From: Yersinia hibernica
Lineage (GTDB): Bacteria; Pseudomonadota; Gammaproteobacteria; Enterobacterales; Enterobacteriaceae
NCBI RefSeq assembly: GCF_004124235.1
Contig: NZ_CP032487.1
Coordinates: 2,170,001-2,234,000 of the forward strand
Length of the DNA stretch: 64,000 nt
Reading direction: 5' to 3'
Of the stretch, positions 63,569 to 64,000 are shown in pieces. Within the stretch, counting starts at the first letter, position 1, and each line of letters begins with the position of its first letter. The notes below the pieces were generated by a model that was not told the origin of the DNA, did no database searches, and worked only from the letters and a program-made list of their open reading frames with translations. Made by a program: the position numbers and the translations under genes.

Positions 63569-64000
63569 ATGGGTAGCACCACAATGGGCGTGAAACTTGA
63601 TGAAGCAACACGTGAGCGCATTAAAGCCGCCGCACAGCGTATTGACCGCACTCCGCACTGGCTAATCAAACAGGCCATTTTTAACTATCTGGAGCGGCTG
63701 GAAAATAACCATGAGTTGCCGGAACTGCCCACCGTACCGTCGCCCTCCTCATCGGAGGCGGACGACATTATGCCGCAACTCATTGAAAATTCACATCAAC
63801 CTTTTTTAGATTTCGCCGAGCAAGTGTTGCCACAATCCGTGACTCGTGCCGCCATTACCGCGGCCTATCGCCGCCCGGAAACCGAAGCCATTCCGATGTT
63901 ATTGGAACAAGCTCGGTTACCGGCAGATTTGGCGCAAGCCACTCATAAGCTCGCTTATGCCATAGCCGAAAAACTGCGCAATCAAAAAAGTGCCAATGGC
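63569..64000 (+). CDS. putA: Bifunctional proline dehydrogenase/P5C dehydrogenase and repressor PutA (5' part)
   Basis: The first 144 residues are visible. ATG 63569 is preceded by AGGAG. Residues 1-47 are the ribbon-helix-helix DNA-binding domain (TMGVKLDEATRERIKAAAQRIDRTPHWLIKQAIF), then the linker and the arm region (FLDFAEQVLPQSVTRAAITAAYRRPETEAIPMLLEQARLP), as in E. coli. PutA represses put in the absence of proline and catalyses both oxidation steps to glutamate. The gene continues past the window. Confidence 0.97.
   Translation, partial: MGSTTMGVKLDEATRERIKAAAQRIDRTPHWLIKQAIFNYLERLENNHELPELPTVPSPSSSEADDIMPQLIENSHQPFLDFAEQVLPQSVTRAAITAAYRRPETEAIPMLLEQARLPADLAQATHKLAYAIAEKLRNQKSANG

Overview
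The window is a stretch of an enterobacterial chromosome, most likely a Yersinia species. The evidence is the uvrY-uvrC-pgsA-glyW-cysT-leuZ order, the efeUOB, putP/putA, cycA and wrbA loci with proteins close to their E. coli counterparts, an ERIC-type repeat before putA, and a codon style typical of about 47% GC enterobacteria. The species call is an inference.

Left flank (1-5827): a partial secreted protein, a GNAT acetyltransferase, a 5'-truncated LysR gene, and an AT-rich three-gene module. The module consists of a 79-aa membrane protein, a divergent 233-aa protein of unknown family, and a 57-aa membrane protein coupled to it by TAATG. A decayed second copy of part of the module lies at 533-893. 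An IS256-family element (3726-5040) with 29-bp inverted repeats and an 8-bp target duplication sits 14 bp after the module. A prophage scrap follows: a baseplate V fragment joined to an integrase C-terminus whose catalytic Tyr has become Ser.

P2/186-type prophage (5828-38317): it is bounded by a 60-bp perfect repeat (about 124 bp with a few mismatches) made from the 3' half of tRNA-Leu(UAA). It appears complete. The early/lysogeny block has integrase, a CI-type repressor, Cox/Apl-like, CII-like, Fil-like and small early genes, the gpA replication protein, and a small LexA-box gene in the position of 186 tum. A cos site follows, then the P2 late order: portal and terminase leftward; scaffold, capsid, head completion, lysis, tail completion, baseplate, fibre, sheath, tube, E/E' with a -1 frameshift, tape measure, U, D and ogr rightward. 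Cargo is inserted at three points. An MltR-like gene and a 330-aa gene lie between attL and int. A DUF262 protein and a HEPN-fold protein form an overlapping pair between repressor and int, in the repressor direction. A 162-aa membrane-anchored protein lies between S and V. A second, apparently ATPase-dead terminase paralogue lies between P and Q. The DUF262-HEPN pair is the best candidate for a little-described anti-phage system.

Right flank (38264-64000): tRNA-Leu, tRNA-Cys, tRNA-Gly, pgsA, uvrC, uvrY, yecF, a GlpM-like protein, amyA, small cupin, methyltransferase and membrane proteins, and a 27-aa membrane protein. A second P2-like prophage scrap (sheath fragment plus integrase C-terminus) lies against tRNA-Lys. 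After it come cycA, an AraC regulator, ybcL, nanM, two HTH regulators, a lipoprotein, wrbA, efeBOU behind a Fur-like box, putP, and the start of putA. Intergenic stretches without a call are noted where they exceed about 300 bp.
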